Below the pieces are notes generated by a model. That model saw only the letters and a program-made list of their open reading frames with translations, made no database searches and had not been told where the DNA came from. DNA of 64,000 bases from Gluconobacter japonicus (GTDB lineage: Bacteria; Pseudomonadota; Alphaproteobacteria; Acetobacterales; Acetobacteraceae). A program made the translations under genes and the position numbers. The stretch covers positions 62,001-126,000 of the forward strand of contig NZ_BEWO01000008.1 of the NCBI RefSeq assembly GCF_002723975.1, written 5' to 3'. Shown piece after piece: positions 1 through 9,815 of the stretch; position 1 is the first letter of the stretch; each line of letters opens with the position of its first letter.

Positions 1-429
1 CGCGTGGCCCGCTCCAACATCCATCTCCTGACGGCGTTGGGCAACTCGGTGCGTCTGGTTGGACCGCCGACTCTGCTCCCGGCCGCCATGGCAGAGCTTG
101 GGAATGTCACGCTCTATTCAGACATGGATGAGGCCCTGAGGGGCGCGGATGTTGTGATGTCCCTTCGCCTTCAGAAGGAGCGCATGGGCGCGGGCCTTGT
201 CCCCAGTTCCCGCGAGTATTTCCGGTTCTTCGGGCTGGATCGGCGTCGTCTGGCACTGGCGAACCCCGGTGCGCTGGTCATGCATCCCGGCCCCATGAAC
301 CGGGGTGTCGAGATTGCGTCTGATGTTGCCGATTCGGACCAGAGCGTGATTGCCGAGCAGGTGGAAATGGGTGTGGCCGTGCGTATGGCCGTTCTGGATC
401 GCCTGTCCCGGGCACGGATGCCACTATGA
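1..429 (+). CDS. pyrB: Aspartate carbamoyltransferase, C-terminal part (cut by window edge)
   Basis: The reading frame is open from the first base, so the gene starts before the window. The 142 visible residues are the C-terminal half of an aspartate transcarbamoylase, which condenses carbamoyl phosphate with aspartate in pyrimidine synthesis. Visible family signs are the domain-like run [10 protein letters not shown] followed by [11 protein letters not shown], the signature near the end of PyrB proteins. The stop overlaps the start of the next gene by 4 bases, so the two are probably translationally coupled. Pairing with a degenerate dihydroorotase (next gene) is the arrangement known from Pseudomonas-type ATCases, where PyrB forms a dodecamer with an inactive PyrC'. 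Confident in family; the N-terminal carbamoyl-phosphate domain cannot be inspected. Confidence 0.93.
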   Translation, partial: RVARSNIHLLTALGNSVRLVGPPTLLPAAMAELGNVTLYSDMDEALRGADVVMSLRLQKERMGAGLVPSSREYFRFFGLDRRRLALANPGALVMHPGPMNRGVEIASDVADSDQSVIAEQVEMGVAVRMAVLDRLSRARMPL

Positions 430-1700
430 CGATAACTGTTTTTGAGAATGTCCGCCTGATTGACCCTGCCTCCGGTCGGGATGGCGTAGGACGCCTGACG
501 GTTGAAGATGGCCGTATTGCCGCTATCGACAGCCCGGAGACGCCCGAAGGGGCATGCGTGATTGATGGTCAGGGAGCGGTTCTATGCCCTGGACTTGTGG
601 ACATGCGTGTGGCTCTGGGCGAGCCGGGCTTTGAATACCGTGAGAGCGTCAAGTCAGGCGCACGGGCTGCCGTGGCCGGCGGAATCACCACCATGGCCGT
701 TTTACCCAACACCTCTCCGGCAATCGACAATCCGGCTCTAGTGCATCTTCTGAAGGTACGCGGTGAAGAGACGGGCATGGTCTCCATCCATCCTTACGGC
801 GCGCTGACGCGTGGCTGCGAGGGCGGAGACATGGCAGAGCTGGGTCTGTTGCAGGACGCCGGTGCCGTAGCCTTCACGGACGGCACGCGCGCTATCGCGG
901 ACGCCAAGCAGATGCGCAATCTGCTATCTTATTCCCGCTTTCTCGATGCGCTTGTTGTGCAGCATCCGGAAGAGCCTTCTCTTGCAAAAGGCGCCTGTGC
1001 GACCGCAAGTGCGTTAGCTGTGCGTCTGGGCCTGCCGCAGGTTCCGGCCGCCGCTGAGGCGATCATGATTGCCCGTGATCTGCGTCTGGCGGACATGACG
1101 GGTGCCCGTCTGCATTTCGCCCATGTTTCCACCGCTGAAGGGCTGGATCTGATCCGGTCGGCCAAAGCGCGAGGCATCAAGGTGACGTGCGACACGGCGC
1201 CTCCTTATTTCGCCATGACGGAAGAGGACATCGGGGATTTCCGTACATATGCGAAGTTCTCTCCGCCTCTCCGTTCCGAATCGGATCGGGCTGCCGTCTG
1301 TGCAGCGCTGGCTGATGGAACGATTGATGCGGTGGCTTCTGATCACGCCCCTGCTGATGCGGATGACAAACGCCTCCCCTTTGCGCAGGCTCGCGCAGGC
1401 GGAACAGGCCTGGTTACGCTTCTTGGCGTTACTCTCGGCGCTGGCCTGCCTTTGATCGAGGCTCTGCGCCTTGTGACCTGTGCTCCGGCCTCCCTGCTGC
1501 GGATTTCAGCCGGCACGCTGGCCGTTGGTCAGGATGCGGATCTCTGCCTGTTCGACCCGGAAGCAATTTGGGAAGTACGCGCAGGCGAACTGCCAGGACG
1601 TGCTCAGAATACGCCTTTTGATGGCCAGAAGTTAAAGGGCCGCGTGCTGCGGACCTTCCGTCGTGGTGTTGAGGTTTTCACGGCTGAGGGGCTGGCATGA
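426..1700 (+). CDS. pyrC': Dihydroorotase-like protein, probably inactive PyrC'
   Basis: A 424-residue amidohydrolase of the class I dihydroorotase type, recognised by [28 protein letters not shown] and DAVASDHAP. In active enzymes the N-terminal metal site reads D-x-H-x-H-x-x-E-P-G; here residues 59-68 read [10 protein letters not shown], so both metal-binding histidines (now R61 and A63) and the substrate-binding arginine (now G65) are gone. Other ligand positions appear kept (D152, H180, H233, D306). Known family precedent: in pseudomonads a pyrB-linked PyrC' is catalytically dead and holds the ATCase complex together. I infer the same role here, with an active dihydroorotase encoded elsewhere. 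It overlaps pyrB and plsY by 4 bases each. Confidence 0.9.
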   Translation: MTITVFENVRLIDPASGRDGVGRLTVEDGRIAAIDSPETPEGACVIDGQGAVLCPGLVDMRVALGEPGFEYRESVKSGARAAVAGGITTMAVLPNTSPAIDNPALVHLLKVRGEETGMVSIHPYGALTRGCEGGDMAELGLLQDAGAVAFTDGTRAIADAKQMRNLLSYSRFLDALVVQHPEEPSLAKGACATASALAVRLGLPQVPAAAEAIMIARDLRLADMTGARLHFAHVSTAEGLDLIRSAKARGIKVTCDTAPPYFAMTEEDIGDFRTYAKFSPPLRSESDRAAVCAALADGTIDAVASDHAPADADDKRLPFAQARAGGTGLVTLLGVTLGAGLPLIEALRLVTCAPASLLRISAGTLAVGQDADLCLFDPEAIWEVRAGELPGRAQNTPFDGQKLKGRVLRTFRRGVEVFTAEGLA

Positions 1701-2326
1701 CTCTGTCTCATCCAAGCCTGCTCCTGATCGCTGCGATTGCCTATGGCCTTGGTAGTATCCCTTTCGGACTGATCCTCACGGCAGCGACAGGCGGCGGAGA
1801 CATTCGCCAGATCGGGTCTGGCAATATCGGCGCCACGAATGTTTTGCGGACTGGCCGCAAGGGTCTGGCGGCTGCAACGCTACTGCTGGATGCACTCAAA
1901 GGCGCACTGGCCGTGTTTCTGGCTCTGCGACTCGGTGGCGATCAGCCTTCACTGGCAATGGCCGTGGCGGCTGTCGCTGTCGTGGTCGGACACTGCTTCC
2001 CGGTCTGGCTTGGGTTCCGGGGGGGTAAAGGTGTGGCGACTGGCCTTGGAGCGATCTGGGTTCTGAGCTGGCCTGTCGGTGTGGCCTGCTGCGTTGTCTG
2101 GCTGGTTGTGGCGCGTCTGAGCCGGATTTCCTCAGCCGGAGCGTTGTCCGCCTTTCTTGTGGCTCCCATCCTGATGGTGGTGATGAAGAATCAGAGCGTA
2201 AATGCCCCGATTCCGGTTGCAACAGCTCTCATCGCGCTGCTGATCTGGGTTCGCCATTACAGCAATATTGTTCGTCTGCTGACGGGCAATGAACCGCGCG
2301 TAAACGCAAAAACGAAATCTTCCTGA
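1697..2326 (+). CDS. plsY: Acyl-phosphate:glycerol-3-phosphate acyltransferase
   Basis: A 209-residue, strongly hydrophobic inner-membrane protein that transfers an acyl group from acyl phosphate to glycerol-3-phosphate, the first step of phospholipid synthesis. The three PlsY signatures are visible: GSIPFG near residue 20, GSGNIGATNVLRTGRK near residues 41-56, and FRGGKGVATGLG near residue 110. Length is normal for the family. The ATG overlaps the pyrC' stop by 4 bases (ATGA), which indicates coupled translation with the pyrimidine genes. The gene order pyrC-plsY-dprA-topA is common in alphaproteobacteria. No oddities seen. Confidence 0.95.
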   Translation: MTLSHPSLLLIAAIAYGLGSIPFGLILTAATGGGDIRQIGSGNIGATNVLRTGRKGLAAATLLLDALKGALAVFLALRLGGDQPSLAMAVAAVAVVVGHCFPVWLGFRGGKGVATGLGAIWVLSWPVGVACCVVWLVVARLSRISSAGALSAFLVAPILMVVMKNQSVNAPIPVATALIALLIWVRHYSNIVRLLTGNEPRVNAKTKSS

Positions 2327-2367
2327 CTTTAAGGGATCGTTAAGGATTATTGGGTAGGAGCGAAAAC

Positions 2368-3555
2368 ATGACGACGTTTTCCGCTCCTCCGTTCCGAATG
2401 TCTGATCAGGACCGACTCGACGCGATGCGGCTTGCCCGGACGCCCGGCGTTGGTCCGATCAATTTTTCCCGGCTGCTTTGCCAGTATGGCAGTCCGACGG
2501 CAGCGCTCGAGGCGCTTCCAGAACGGATGCGTCAGGCTGGACGGCTTGATCTTCCGGTTATTCCTTCTGCTGCCCAGATGGCTTCTGAAGTCGAAGCCCT
2601 GCATCGCATGGGCGGAGACGTTCTGATTCGAGGCGATGCGGACTACCCTTTGATGCTGTCCTTTATCAAGGATGCGCCGCCTGTCCTGTTTGTTCAGGGT
2701 GATCCTGCCAAGCTATCGCTGCGTTCAGTTGGCATTGTTGGCGCAAGAAATGCGTCCGCAGCAGGGATTCGCATGGCGGAAAGCCTTGCTGCCGAACTGG
2801 CGGATTCGGGCATCTGTGTTGTGTCTGGTCTGGCACGCGGCATCGATTCGGCTGCTCATGAGGCAGCGCTTTATCCGGGCCTGACGACGGCCGCCGCCGC
2901 CGGAGGGCTGGATCATGTCTATCCCCCGGAAAATGCGAAACTTCAGGCGAGCATTGCGGAACGCGGATGTGTCGTGACGGAAGCACCGCTGGGAACGATC
3001 CCCCAAGCCAGACATTTCCCTCGCCGGAACCGGCTGATTGCTGGGATTTCGCTAGGGTGTGTGGTGGTGGAAGCGGCGCTGCACTCCGGCACGCTGATTA
3101 CAGCCAGTCTGGCTCTCTCCTATGATCGGGAAGTGTACGCCGTTCCCGGCTCACCACTGGATCCACGGTCTCGTGGCGGAAATGACCTTTTACGACACGG
3201 AGCGACGCTCACGGAAAATGTGCAGGATATTCTTTCCTGCCTGCCTTCGGAGCTTCCAGAACCCCTCCTTCCACCGTGGATGAAAATTCGGCAGAGCACT
3301 GCGCTTTTCCAAGGCTTTTCAGAACCTTATACAGCATGGGGCATGGACGTGTCAGAGCCATGGGAAGACCCTGATCTGGTCCTTGAAAAAGTGCTCCCGC
3401 TGCTTTCTGTGATACCGGTAACAGTTGACGAGGTGGTGCGCCGCTGCCAGTTCTCCGTTTCGGCAGTACTGTCGGTGCTTACCGAGCTTGAGCTTGGAGG
3501 TGTCGTTGAGTTCGTGCCCGGCGGGCGCGTGGCGTTACAGCCGAACAGGAAGTGA
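2368..3555 (+). CDS. dprA: DNA processing protein DprA (RecA loader on incoming ssDNA)
   Basis: About 395 residues. A Rossmann-like DprA core binds single-stranded DNA and loads RecA during transformation. Visible signs: an N-terminal SAM/helix-hairpin-helix-like part, SVGIVGARNASAAGIRMA, VVSGLARGIDSAAHEAAL, FPRRNRLIAGISLG and AVPGSPLDPRSRGGNDLLRHGA, then a C-terminal winged-helix DML1-like segment ending about residue 390. I chose the ATG at 2368 because TAGGAG lies 7 bases upstream; an in-frame TTG at 2350 lies inside or upstream of that Shine-Dalgarno. Present in many bacteria that are not known to be competent, so its presence does not show natural transformation. Confidence 0.94.
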   Translation: MTTFSAPPFRMSDQDRLDAMRLARTPGVGPINFSRLLCQYGSPTAALEALPERMRQAGRLDLPVIPSAAQMASEVEALHRMGGDVLIRGDADYPLMLSFIKDAPPVLFVQGDPAKLSLRSVGIVGARNASAAGIRMAESLAAELADSGICVVSGLARGIDSAAHEAALYPGLTTAAAAGGLDHVYPPENAKLQASIAERGCVVTEAPLGTIPQARHFPRRNRLIAGISLGCVVVEAALHSGTLITASLALSYDREVYAVPGSPLDPRSRGGNDLLRHGATLTENVQDILSCLPSELPEPLLPPWMKIRQSTALFQGFSEPYTAWGMDVSEPWEDPDLVLEKVLPLLSVIPVTVDEVVRRCQFSVSAVLSVLTELELGGVVEFVPGGRVALQPNRK

Positions 3556-3575
3556 CGCGGAAAACCGGAGTGGCA

Positions 3576-6281
3576 ATGACAGACGTTGTGGTAGTCGAGA
3601 GCCCGGCAAAGGCCAAGACGATCAACAAGTATCTGGGAAGCGGGTTTACCGTTCTGGCTTCCTTCGGTCACGTGCGGGATCTGCCGCCAAAGGATGGCAG
3701 CGTCCGCCCGGACGAGAACTTTGCCATGAGCTGGCAGACGGACGACCGTGGCTCCAAGCAGATCGCGGCCATCGCCAAAGCGCTCAAAGGGGCCAAGAAC
3801 CTCTATCTGGCCACTGACCCGGATCGCGAAGGTGAAGCCATTTCCTGGCATGTCCGCAGTGTTCTGGAAGAAAAGAAGCTTCTGAAGGGAATCGACGTCC
3901 ATCGCGTCACCTTCAACGAAATTACGAAAGCCGCCGTTACGGCCGCGATGGCTGGTCCCCGTGAGCTGGATCAGCCGCTGATTGACGCCTATCTGGCTCG
4001 TCGTGCGCTGGACTATCTGGTGGGCTTCACGCTGTCGCCGGTTCTTTGGCGCAAGCTGCCGGGCAGCAAGAGCGCTGGTCGGGTGCAGTCCGTGGCGTTG
4101 CGCCTGATCTGTGAGCGTGAAGCGGAGATCGAGGTCTTCCGTCCCAAGGAATACTGGACCGTTACAGGCGGCTTCAACACGCCCGCCAAAGCGGCCTTTC
4201 AGGCACGTTTGACGCATCTCAAGGGTAACAAACTTGACCAGTTTGATCTCAATAATGAGACACTGGCGTTTGAAGCCCGCGATATTGTGCAGGCCGGTCA
4301 GTTCACGGTCCGGTCCGTTGAACGCAAGCGGACGAAGCGGAACCCGCCCCCGCCATTCACAACCTCCACGTTGCAGCAGGAAGCCTCCCGCAAGTTGGGC
4401 ATGAGCGCCCAGACAACGATGCGTACGGCCCAGCAGCTCTATGAAGGTGTGGATCTGGGCGGTGAGACGATCGGTCTCATCACCTATATGCGAACCGATG
4501 GTGTCACGATGGCGAAGGAAGCCATCGGGGCAATCCGTGGGCATATCGGCAAGGCTTTCGGGGACGAGTACGTTCCAGACTATCCGCGGGCCTATTCCAC
4601 CAAGGCCAAGAACGCTCAGGAAGCGCATGAAGCCGTGCGTCCGACGGATGTTTTCCGGACGCCCGCCCAGGTTGCTCATGCCCTCTCTCCTGAGCAGAAG
4701 CGGCTTTATGAACTGGTCTGGAAGCGCGCTGTAGCCTCCCAGATGCAGTCTGCGGAGCTGGATCAGGTCGCAGTGACGCTGGCAGATGCAAGCGGTCAGA
4801 CGTTGCTGCGCGCTACAGGGTCGACAATCGCGTTTGATGGCTTCCTGAAGCTCTACATCGAGGGCCGGGACGATACGAAGTCCGAAGATGAGGATGGCAA
4901 ACTTCTTCCGCCGATGAAGGAAGGGGATCGCGTCTCCACCACAGGTGTGGATGCCGAGCAGCACTTCACGCAGCCACCGCCGCGATATTCTGAAGCATCT
5001 CTTGTCAAGAAGATGGAAGAGATCGGGATCGGACGTCCCTCCACCTATGCGTCTGTTCTAGGGGTTCTGCGGGATCGCAATTACGTCCGCATGGATGCAA
5101 AGCGTTTCATGCCGGAAGATCGTGGGCGGCTGGTAACAGCGTTCCTGACGTCCTTCTTTGAACGGTACGTCGATACGGGCTTCACGGCCTCTCTCGAAGA
5201 GCAGCTTGATGACATTTCCGGCGGCCGGGCAGACTGGCACGATGTCATGGCAGCGTTCTGGCAGGATTTCTCTGCCGCTGTTGCCCAGACCAAGGATCTC
5301 AAGATCTCGGACGTCATTGACGCTCTGGATGAAGATCTGGGTGCACATTTCTTCCCGCCCAAGGAAGACGGGTCCGATCCTCGCGTCTGCACGTCCTGCG
5401 GAACGGGGCGTCTGGGACTGCGTCTTGGCAAGTTTGGAGCCTTTATTGGCTGCTCCAACTATCCGACCTGTCAATTCACACGCCGTCTGATTGCGGACGA
5501 TGGAGATGCTGAAGGTCTCAGCGATGGGCCGAAGATTCTGGGCCAGGACCCGGAAAGCGGCGAAGACATTACTGTTCGTCGGGGGCCATGGGGACTATAT
5601 ATCCAGAAGGGTGAGCCCAACCCGGAAGACAAGAAAGCAAAACCGAAGCGGACGACCATTCCCAAGGGGCTGGATGGTAACACCATCACGCTGGAACAGG
5701 CTCTGGGACTGCTTTCCCTTCCCCGATTTGTTGGCCTTCATCCGGAGACCGGCGAGAAGATTGAGGCGGGTCTGGGCCGGTTTGGGCCTTATGTGAAGAT
5801 GGGTGCGATCTACGGCACGCTGGACAAAGATGATGATGTCCTGACCGTTGGCCTGAACCGCGCTGTGGACAGTCTGGCGAAGAAGCTGGCGTCCATTCGC
5901 AATCTGGGCGCGCATCCGAAGGATGGCGAACCGGTCATGATCCGCAAGGGCCGTTTTGGCCCTTATGCGCAGCATGGCCAACTGATTGCCAACCTGCCCA
6001 AGGACCAGAGTATGGATGACGTGACTCTGGATGAGGCTGTGGCGTTGCTGGCCGAAAAGGGAAAGCCCCTGAAGGGTGCAGCAAAAAAGAGTCCGGCCAA
6101 GAAGACCGCAGCCAAAACGACGAAAAGCAAAAAATCTGCTGCGACAGATGCAACTTCTGAGGACGCGGCGCCTAAAAAGACAACAAAGCGCGCCACGACA
6201 AAAACTTCCAAGGCCACGAAAACAACCACTTCTGCAACGAAGAAACGGAAAACGGCGGCAGACCCAGCCTCTGGGGCCTGA
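3576..6281 (+). CDS. topA: DNA topoisomerase I (type IA)
   Basis: About 901 residues; relaxes negative supercoils by single-strand passage. The TOPRIM domain begins at the N-terminus with VVVESPAKAKTINKYLG, and the ATDPDREGEAISWH metal-binding motif follows. The catalytic tyrosine is Y304 in LITYMRTDG. A single four-cysteine zinc ribbon (CTSCG...GCSNYPTCQ) is followed by two shorter C-terminal repeats, each with GRFGPY, and a Lys/Ala/Thr-rich tail of about 70 residues that probably binds DNA or RNA polymerase nonspecifically. I prefer ATG 3576, preceded by CCGGAG at 5 bases; a GTG at 3552 overlaps the dprA stop and would add 8 residues. Alphaproteobacterial TopA proteins usually have this kind of basic tail. 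Confidence 0.96.
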   Translation: MTDVVVVESPAKAKTINKYLGSGFTVLASFGHVRDLPPKDGSVRPDENFAMSWQTDDRGSKQIAAIAKALKGAKNLYLATDPDREGEAISWHVRSVLEEKKLLKGIDVHRVTFNEITKAAVTAAMAGPRELDQPLIDAYLARRALDYLVGFTLSPVLWRKLPGSKSAGRVQSVALRLICEREAEIEVFRPKEYWTVTGGFNTPAKAAFQARLTHLKGNKLDQFDLNNETLAFEARDIVQAGQFTVRSVERKRTKRNPPPPFTTSTLQQEASRKLGMSAQTTMRTAQQLYEGVDLGGETIGLITYMRTDGVTMAKEAIGAIRGHIGKAFGDEYVPDYPRAYSTKAKNAQEAHEAVRPTDVFRTPAQVAHALSPEQKRLYELVWKRAVASQMQSAELDQVAVTLADASGQTLLRATGSTIAFDGFLKLYIEGRDDTKSEDEDGKLLPPMKEGDRVSTTGVDAEQHFTQPPPRYSEASLVKKMEEIGIGRPSTYASVLGVLRDRNYVRMDAKRFMPEDRGRLVTAFLTSFFERYVDTGFTASLEEQLDDISGGRADWHDVMAAFWQDFSAAVAQTKDLKISDVIDALDEDLGAHFFPPKEDGSDPRVCTSCGTGRLGLRLGKFGAFIGCSNYPTCQFTRRLIADDGDAEGLSDGPKILGQDPESGEDITVRRGPWGLYIQKGEPNPEDKKAKPKRTTIPKGLDGNTITLEQALGLLSLPRFVGLHPETGEKIEAGLGRFGPYVKMGAIYGTLDKDDDVLTVGLNRAVDSLAKKLASIRNLGAHPKDGEPVMIRKGRFGPYAQHGQLIANLPKDQSMDDVTLDEAVALLAEKGKPLKGAAKKSPAKKTAAKTTKSKKSAATDATSEDAAPKKTTKRATTKTSKATKTTTSATKKRKTAADPASGA

Positions 6282-6429
6282 CCTCTTTCTTCAGGAGGGT
6301 GTGACCCGGCTGCACTCTCCTGAACAATGTCTTCTGTGTGTCTTTACCGGGGCTAAAGTTTGTGGCGTGGTCTCATGATGGAAGGGCTGAAAAAGCGCTT
6401 TTGCTGACCCGCCTTCGAGGACCCCGTTC

Positions 6430-8136
6430 TTGCGCCACGCCGCACGCCACTTTTCCCTGTTTCTGTCGCAGTTCTGTTCAACGACGCGGCGCCGGACTCT
6501 TGTCCTTGGCCTGACAGTTCTGGCAGCAGGAACGTCTTTTCAGCATGGCTGGGCGCAGGGTACAGCATCGACATCTGCGGGGGCACCGTCCACAAATCAG
6601 GCGTTCTCTACAGGAATGACCCGGGACGTTCTTTTTGCGGCTTTGGGCTTTCTTGGTCCCAGAACCCTTGAGGCTCATTCGCCGCGCGAATTCTGCATTT
6701 GGGGCTTGGATGGCCTGACAGCCATCGACCCGACGATTGCCGTAACGGACAATCCGGCAGAAGATCATGACAAGCAGCATATTCCCGAAACACTGACGAT
6801 TACGCAGGGTCAAACCCTGCTTTTCAAACGAATCTTTCCTGCGGATGAAAGCCGGTCAGGCTGGTCAGACCTTGTGACTGCGGCCATGCAGTCAGCCTGG
6901 GAACACTCATCAACGATCCGCGATGCAGGGGCTGATGCGCTCCTTCAGGGATTTTTTGATGAACTATTCAACCATATGGACCCATATTCGCGGTATCTGG
7001 GGCCCACCCCAGCCATTGCTGACCGCACCAAACGGACCGGCCAGAGTGGCACTGTTGGCCTGACGCTTGGGGCAAAGGGCCATGCGATCATCGTGACGGC
7101 TGTCAATGCGAATGGACCAGCCTGGGAAGCAGGCGTGGACACGGGTCAGCGGTTGATCGCCGTGAACGGACGATCTACCCGAGGGCAGTCTCCCGAAGTT
7201 GTTCAGAGCTGGCTTGAAGGCGAAGACCGTACGTCCATTTCTCTGGCGCTCGCTTCTCATGGGCAACATCCTGCGACGTTGAAACTGCGTCGGGCACAGG
7301 TTCCGCCTGAGACGGTTTTTGCTTCGACGGATGGCCCCTATACCCTTCTCCGGATCACGTCTTTTTCGATCCAGACCGCCGAGGAGATCAGCCAGTATCT
7401 CGATCAGGTGGTTGAAGACGAGACGCCTGACGGACAGTCTTCTGCCAGAGCAAAAACACCCCTGAAACGGCCTGCAGGAATCATCATTGATCTGCGTGGA
7501 GATCGGGGTGGGGTGCTTCAGCAAGCCGTGACGGCAGCAGCCCTGTTCCTTGATCATGGCGTTGCAGTCACCACGCATGGACGAGATCCTCAGGCCAACC
7601 ATATCTGGGCGGTTCAGGGTGGCGACATGACCAGCGGTGCACCGATTGTCATTCTGGTCGATGGGCGCACGGCCAGTGCGGCTGAAATTCTCGCCGCGGC
7701 ACTTTCGGATCACCGTCGGGCTGTTGTGGTGGGAAGCGAAACTCTGGGCAAGGGGCTGGTTCAGGTCATTGGGCAGATGCCGAATGGTGGGGAGCTGTTT
7801 GTTACCTGGAGCCGGAATCAGGCTCCACTTGGATGGCCCATTCAGGGGCTGGGTATCATGCCTCAGGTATGTACTTCGCGAGGAGGTGACGATCTGCATG
7901 GACAGCTTGCTGCCCTTAAGGGAGGGACGGCTCCTCAGGCTGCTGCCGTGCAAATGGCAAGAGCAGCCCGCTATCCGGTCCCGGTTTCCCGAATTCTTGA
8001 CATAAGACGTCATTGTCCGGCGGCGATCGGGACGGATGCAGACATGGACACGGCGCGGTTCCTGCTGTCTTCTGCAACGGCATACAAAGCAGCCCTAGAG
8101 GCTGTTCCTGACGAGAACACCGCACCTCTGCATTAA
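6430..8136 (+). CDS. Exported S41-family C-terminal processing peptidase (CtpA/Tsp-like)
   Basis: A 568-residue serine protease acting outside the cytoplasm. A TTG start at 6430 (CGAGGA 9 bases upstream) gives an arginine-rich N-terminus and hydrophobic stretch TLVLGLTVLAAGTSF, with likely cleavage after GWAQ near residue 43. A PDZ domain follows around residues 195-290 (VNANGPAWEAGVDTGQRLIAVNG). The S41 catalytic core has Ser416 in GRTASAAEI and Lys441 in LGKGLVQ, the 25-residue spacing typical of Tsp/CtpA. It differs from canonical CtpA in having a long divergent N-terminal part and a cysteine-containing C-terminus. Likely role: periplasmic protein or cell-wall-enzyme turnover. The 148 bases before it hold only a weak inverted repeat, TCAGGAG/CTCCTGA at about 6291-6322. 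Confidence 0.87.
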   Translation: MRHAARHFSLFLSQFCSTTRRRTLVLGLTVLAAGTSFQHGWAQGTASTSAGAPSTNQAFSTGMTRDVLFAALGFLGPRTLEAHSPREFCIWGLDGLTAIDPTIAVTDNPAEDHDKQHIPETLTITQGQTLLFKRIFPADESRSGWSDLVTAAMQSAWEHSSTIRDAGADALLQGFFDELFNHMDPYSRYLGPTPAIADRTKRTGQSGTVGLTLGAKGHAIIVTAVNANGPAWEAGVDTGQRLIAVNGRSTRGQSPEVVQSWLEGEDRTSISLALASHGQHPATLKLRRAQVPPETVFASTDGPYTLLRITSFSIQTAEEISQYLDQVVEDETPDGQSSARAKTPLKRPAGIIIDLRGDRGGVLQQAVTAAALFLDHGVAVTTHGRDPQANHIWAVQGGDMTSGAPIVILVDGRTASAAEILAAALSDHRRAVVVGSETLGKGLVQVIGQMPNGGELFVTWSRNQAPLGWPIQGLGIMPQVCTSRGGDDLHGQLAALKGGTAPQAAAVQMARAARYPVPVSRILDIRRHCPAAIGTDADMDTARFLLSSATAYKAALEAVPDENTAPLH

Positions 8137-8164
8137 ATTTTTCAGGAATGGACGAGATATTTTC

Positions 8165-8503
8165 ATGGGTGCACGTTTGAAAACAGGGCTTTGGGTCCGC
8201 GCCGTTATCCGTCGTATTTCCTCGGATGGAACGTCCGCCATGGTTCTGAAAAAAGGCGATGAAGACGCCGGAGCTGTTCTGATTGTTCTGCGAGACCGGG
8301 AGGACAATATTGCTGTCCTGCGGGAAAACGGCTCTGACTGGGTTCGCGCCGATGTTCAAAAATCCGGTCTGGAGGAATATCTGGAGCGTCAGCGCCGGTA
8401 TGATCCAGACCTCTGGTTGATCGAGCTTGAAGTTCGGACTGTAGAGACTCCGCTGGAACGGACACTGGGGTCGCGCCGTGCGGATCTGGACGTCATGCAC
8501 TGA
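8165..8503 (+). CDS. DUF1491 family protein
   Basis: A 112-residue cytoplasmic protein whose length and pattern (ARLKTGLWVRAVIRR at the start, VLRDREDNIAVLREN in the middle, DPDLWLIELEV near the end) match the alphaproteobacterial DUF1491 family. The function of that family is unknown. It starts 28 bases after the S41 peptidase and is probably co-transcribed with it. No catalytic motif, membrane segment or signal peptide is visible. Confidence 0.8.
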   Translation: MGARLKTGLWVRAVIRRISSDGTSAMVLKKGDEDAGAVLIVLRDREDNIAVLRENGSDWVRADVQKSGLEEYLERQRRYDPDLWLIELEVRTVETPLERTLGSRRADLDVMH

Positions 8504-8644
8504 ACTGTGGGACGGAAGACACAGTGAGCAACGAACCTGCCCACTGTGAAACTTCTGCGTCAGCCATTAAGAACTGGTGCGCGTTGCCATTCCCGGCACT
8601 TTCAGCAAGAAGACTTTCAATTGGGTTGGTTGGAGAGAAATGAC

Positions 8645-9793
8645 ATGATGCAGCGATCCGTTGTCAGAACCTGGCTTGCCCGGGCCGGGCTCACTGCTGG
8701 CGTATCGATGCTGGTCATGGGGGCTGCGCAGGCCCAGCCCGTTAAGGGCCTGTATATTTCAGGTGCAGGTGGCGCGAGCTTCAATCAGGATCAGACAGTT
8801 CGTCTTTCTCCTGTTTTCCCGAGCGGTCGCGACCATTATCAGGCAGGCGTCACGGGAATCGGAAGTGTTGGCTGGGGTCTGGGGAACGGCTTCCGTGTCG
8901 AAGTTGAAGGCAATTACCGCAACAATCGCCTCCAGCAATTCCGTAGCAGCCTGTTCCCCTCTTCCGTCGGAGGCCGTCAGCAGCAGTACGGCGTGATGGC
9001 CAACGCGCTGTTCGACATGGATATCGGCCAGTCCTGGGTTTATCCGTATTTCGGTGCGGGTATCGGTTACGGCTGGCAGGCCATGAACACCTATGTCCGG
9101 GCACCGAACGGTGCATTCGATCAGCATACTGGCGGCACGGCGGGCAACTTCGCCTATCAGGGCATTTTCGGTCTATCTTTCCCGGTTCCTTGGGTTGTTG
9201 GCCTATCCGCCACGACGGAGTACCGTTTCTATTCCCTGCTCGGACCGAACGGACACCACGCGACAGCTACGGGCGTTTATGGTGGTTGGGATCACAAGCA
9301 GGCTTATGGTTATTCTGAAGGCAACCGGAATACCCGGACTGACTTCAACCACTCCCTGATGCTGGGCCTGCGTTACGAGTTCAATCCTGCTCCGCCGCCA
9401 GCCCCTCCGGCGCCTGCCCCGATCGCCGCTCCTGCGCCCGCTCCAACACGAACCTATCTCGTGTTCTTTGACTGGGATTCGGCGGCTCTGAGTGACCGCG
9501 CAAAATCTGTTGTTGCAGAGGCTGCAAAGAACTCCACCGCAACGCAGATCACGCATATTGAGGTCAACGGTTATACGGACAGCTCTGCTGCACAGCCGGG
9601 CCCACGTGGACAGGCTTATAATCTGGCTCTCTCGAAGCGTCGTGCTGAAAATGTGAAGGCAGAATTGATCCGTGACGGTGTCGCGGCTGGCCTGATCGTG
9701 ACGCAGGGATACGGTGAAGCGCATCCTCTGGTCGCGACTGGCCCGAACGCCCGTGAGCCGCAGAACCGCCGTGTGGAAATCGACTTCAAGTAA
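8645..9793 (+). CDS. OmpA-type outer-membrane protein (beta-barrel plus peptidoglycan-binding domain)
   Basis: About 382 residues from the ATG at 8645, which has GGAGAG 7 bases upstream; the longer upstream frame lacks a signal. A signal peptide runs to about residue 25 (GAAQAQ). Residues about 27-250 form a glycine- and aromatic-rich eight-strand-type barrel (LYISGAGGASFNQD, VYPYFGAGIGYGWQ). A proline/alanine linker follows around residue 255-275. The C-terminal OmpA domain, starting near FFDWDSAAL, contains HIEVNGYTDSS and NLALSKRRAENVK, which bind diaminopimelate in peptidoglycan. Role: anchors the outer membrane to the cell wall. The gene is monocistronic, followed by a strong terminator. 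Its 141-base leader contains a CACAGTG/CACTGTG inverted repeat. Confidence 0.92.
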   Translation: MMQRSVVRTWLARAGLTAGVSMLVMGAAQAQPVKGLYISGAGGASFNQDQTVRLSPVFPSGRDHYQAGVTGIGSVGWGLGNGFRVEVEGNYRNNRLQQFRSSLFPSSVGGRQQQYGVMANALFDMDIGQSWVYPYFGAGIGYGWQAMNTYVRAPNGAFDQHTGGTAGNFAYQGIFGLSFPVPWVVGLSATTEYRFYSLLGPNGHHATATGVYGGWDHKQAYGYSEGNRNTRTDFNHSLMLGLRYEFNPAPPPAPPAPAPIAAPAPAPTRTYLVFFDWDSAALSDRAKSVVAEAAKNSTATQITHIEVNGYTDSSAAQPGPRGQAYNLALSKRRAENVKAELIRDGVAAGLIVTQGYGEAHPLVATGPNAREPQNRRVEIDFK

Positions 9794-9815
9794 ACTTCTG
9801 GCCTGACCAGACGAC

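Noticed and set aside
3327-4964. 545-codon open frame antisense to dprA/topA
   Set aside because: It overlaps two certain genes on the other strand, has no Shine-Dalgarno or family resemblance, and arises from the codon pattern of GC-rich DNA.
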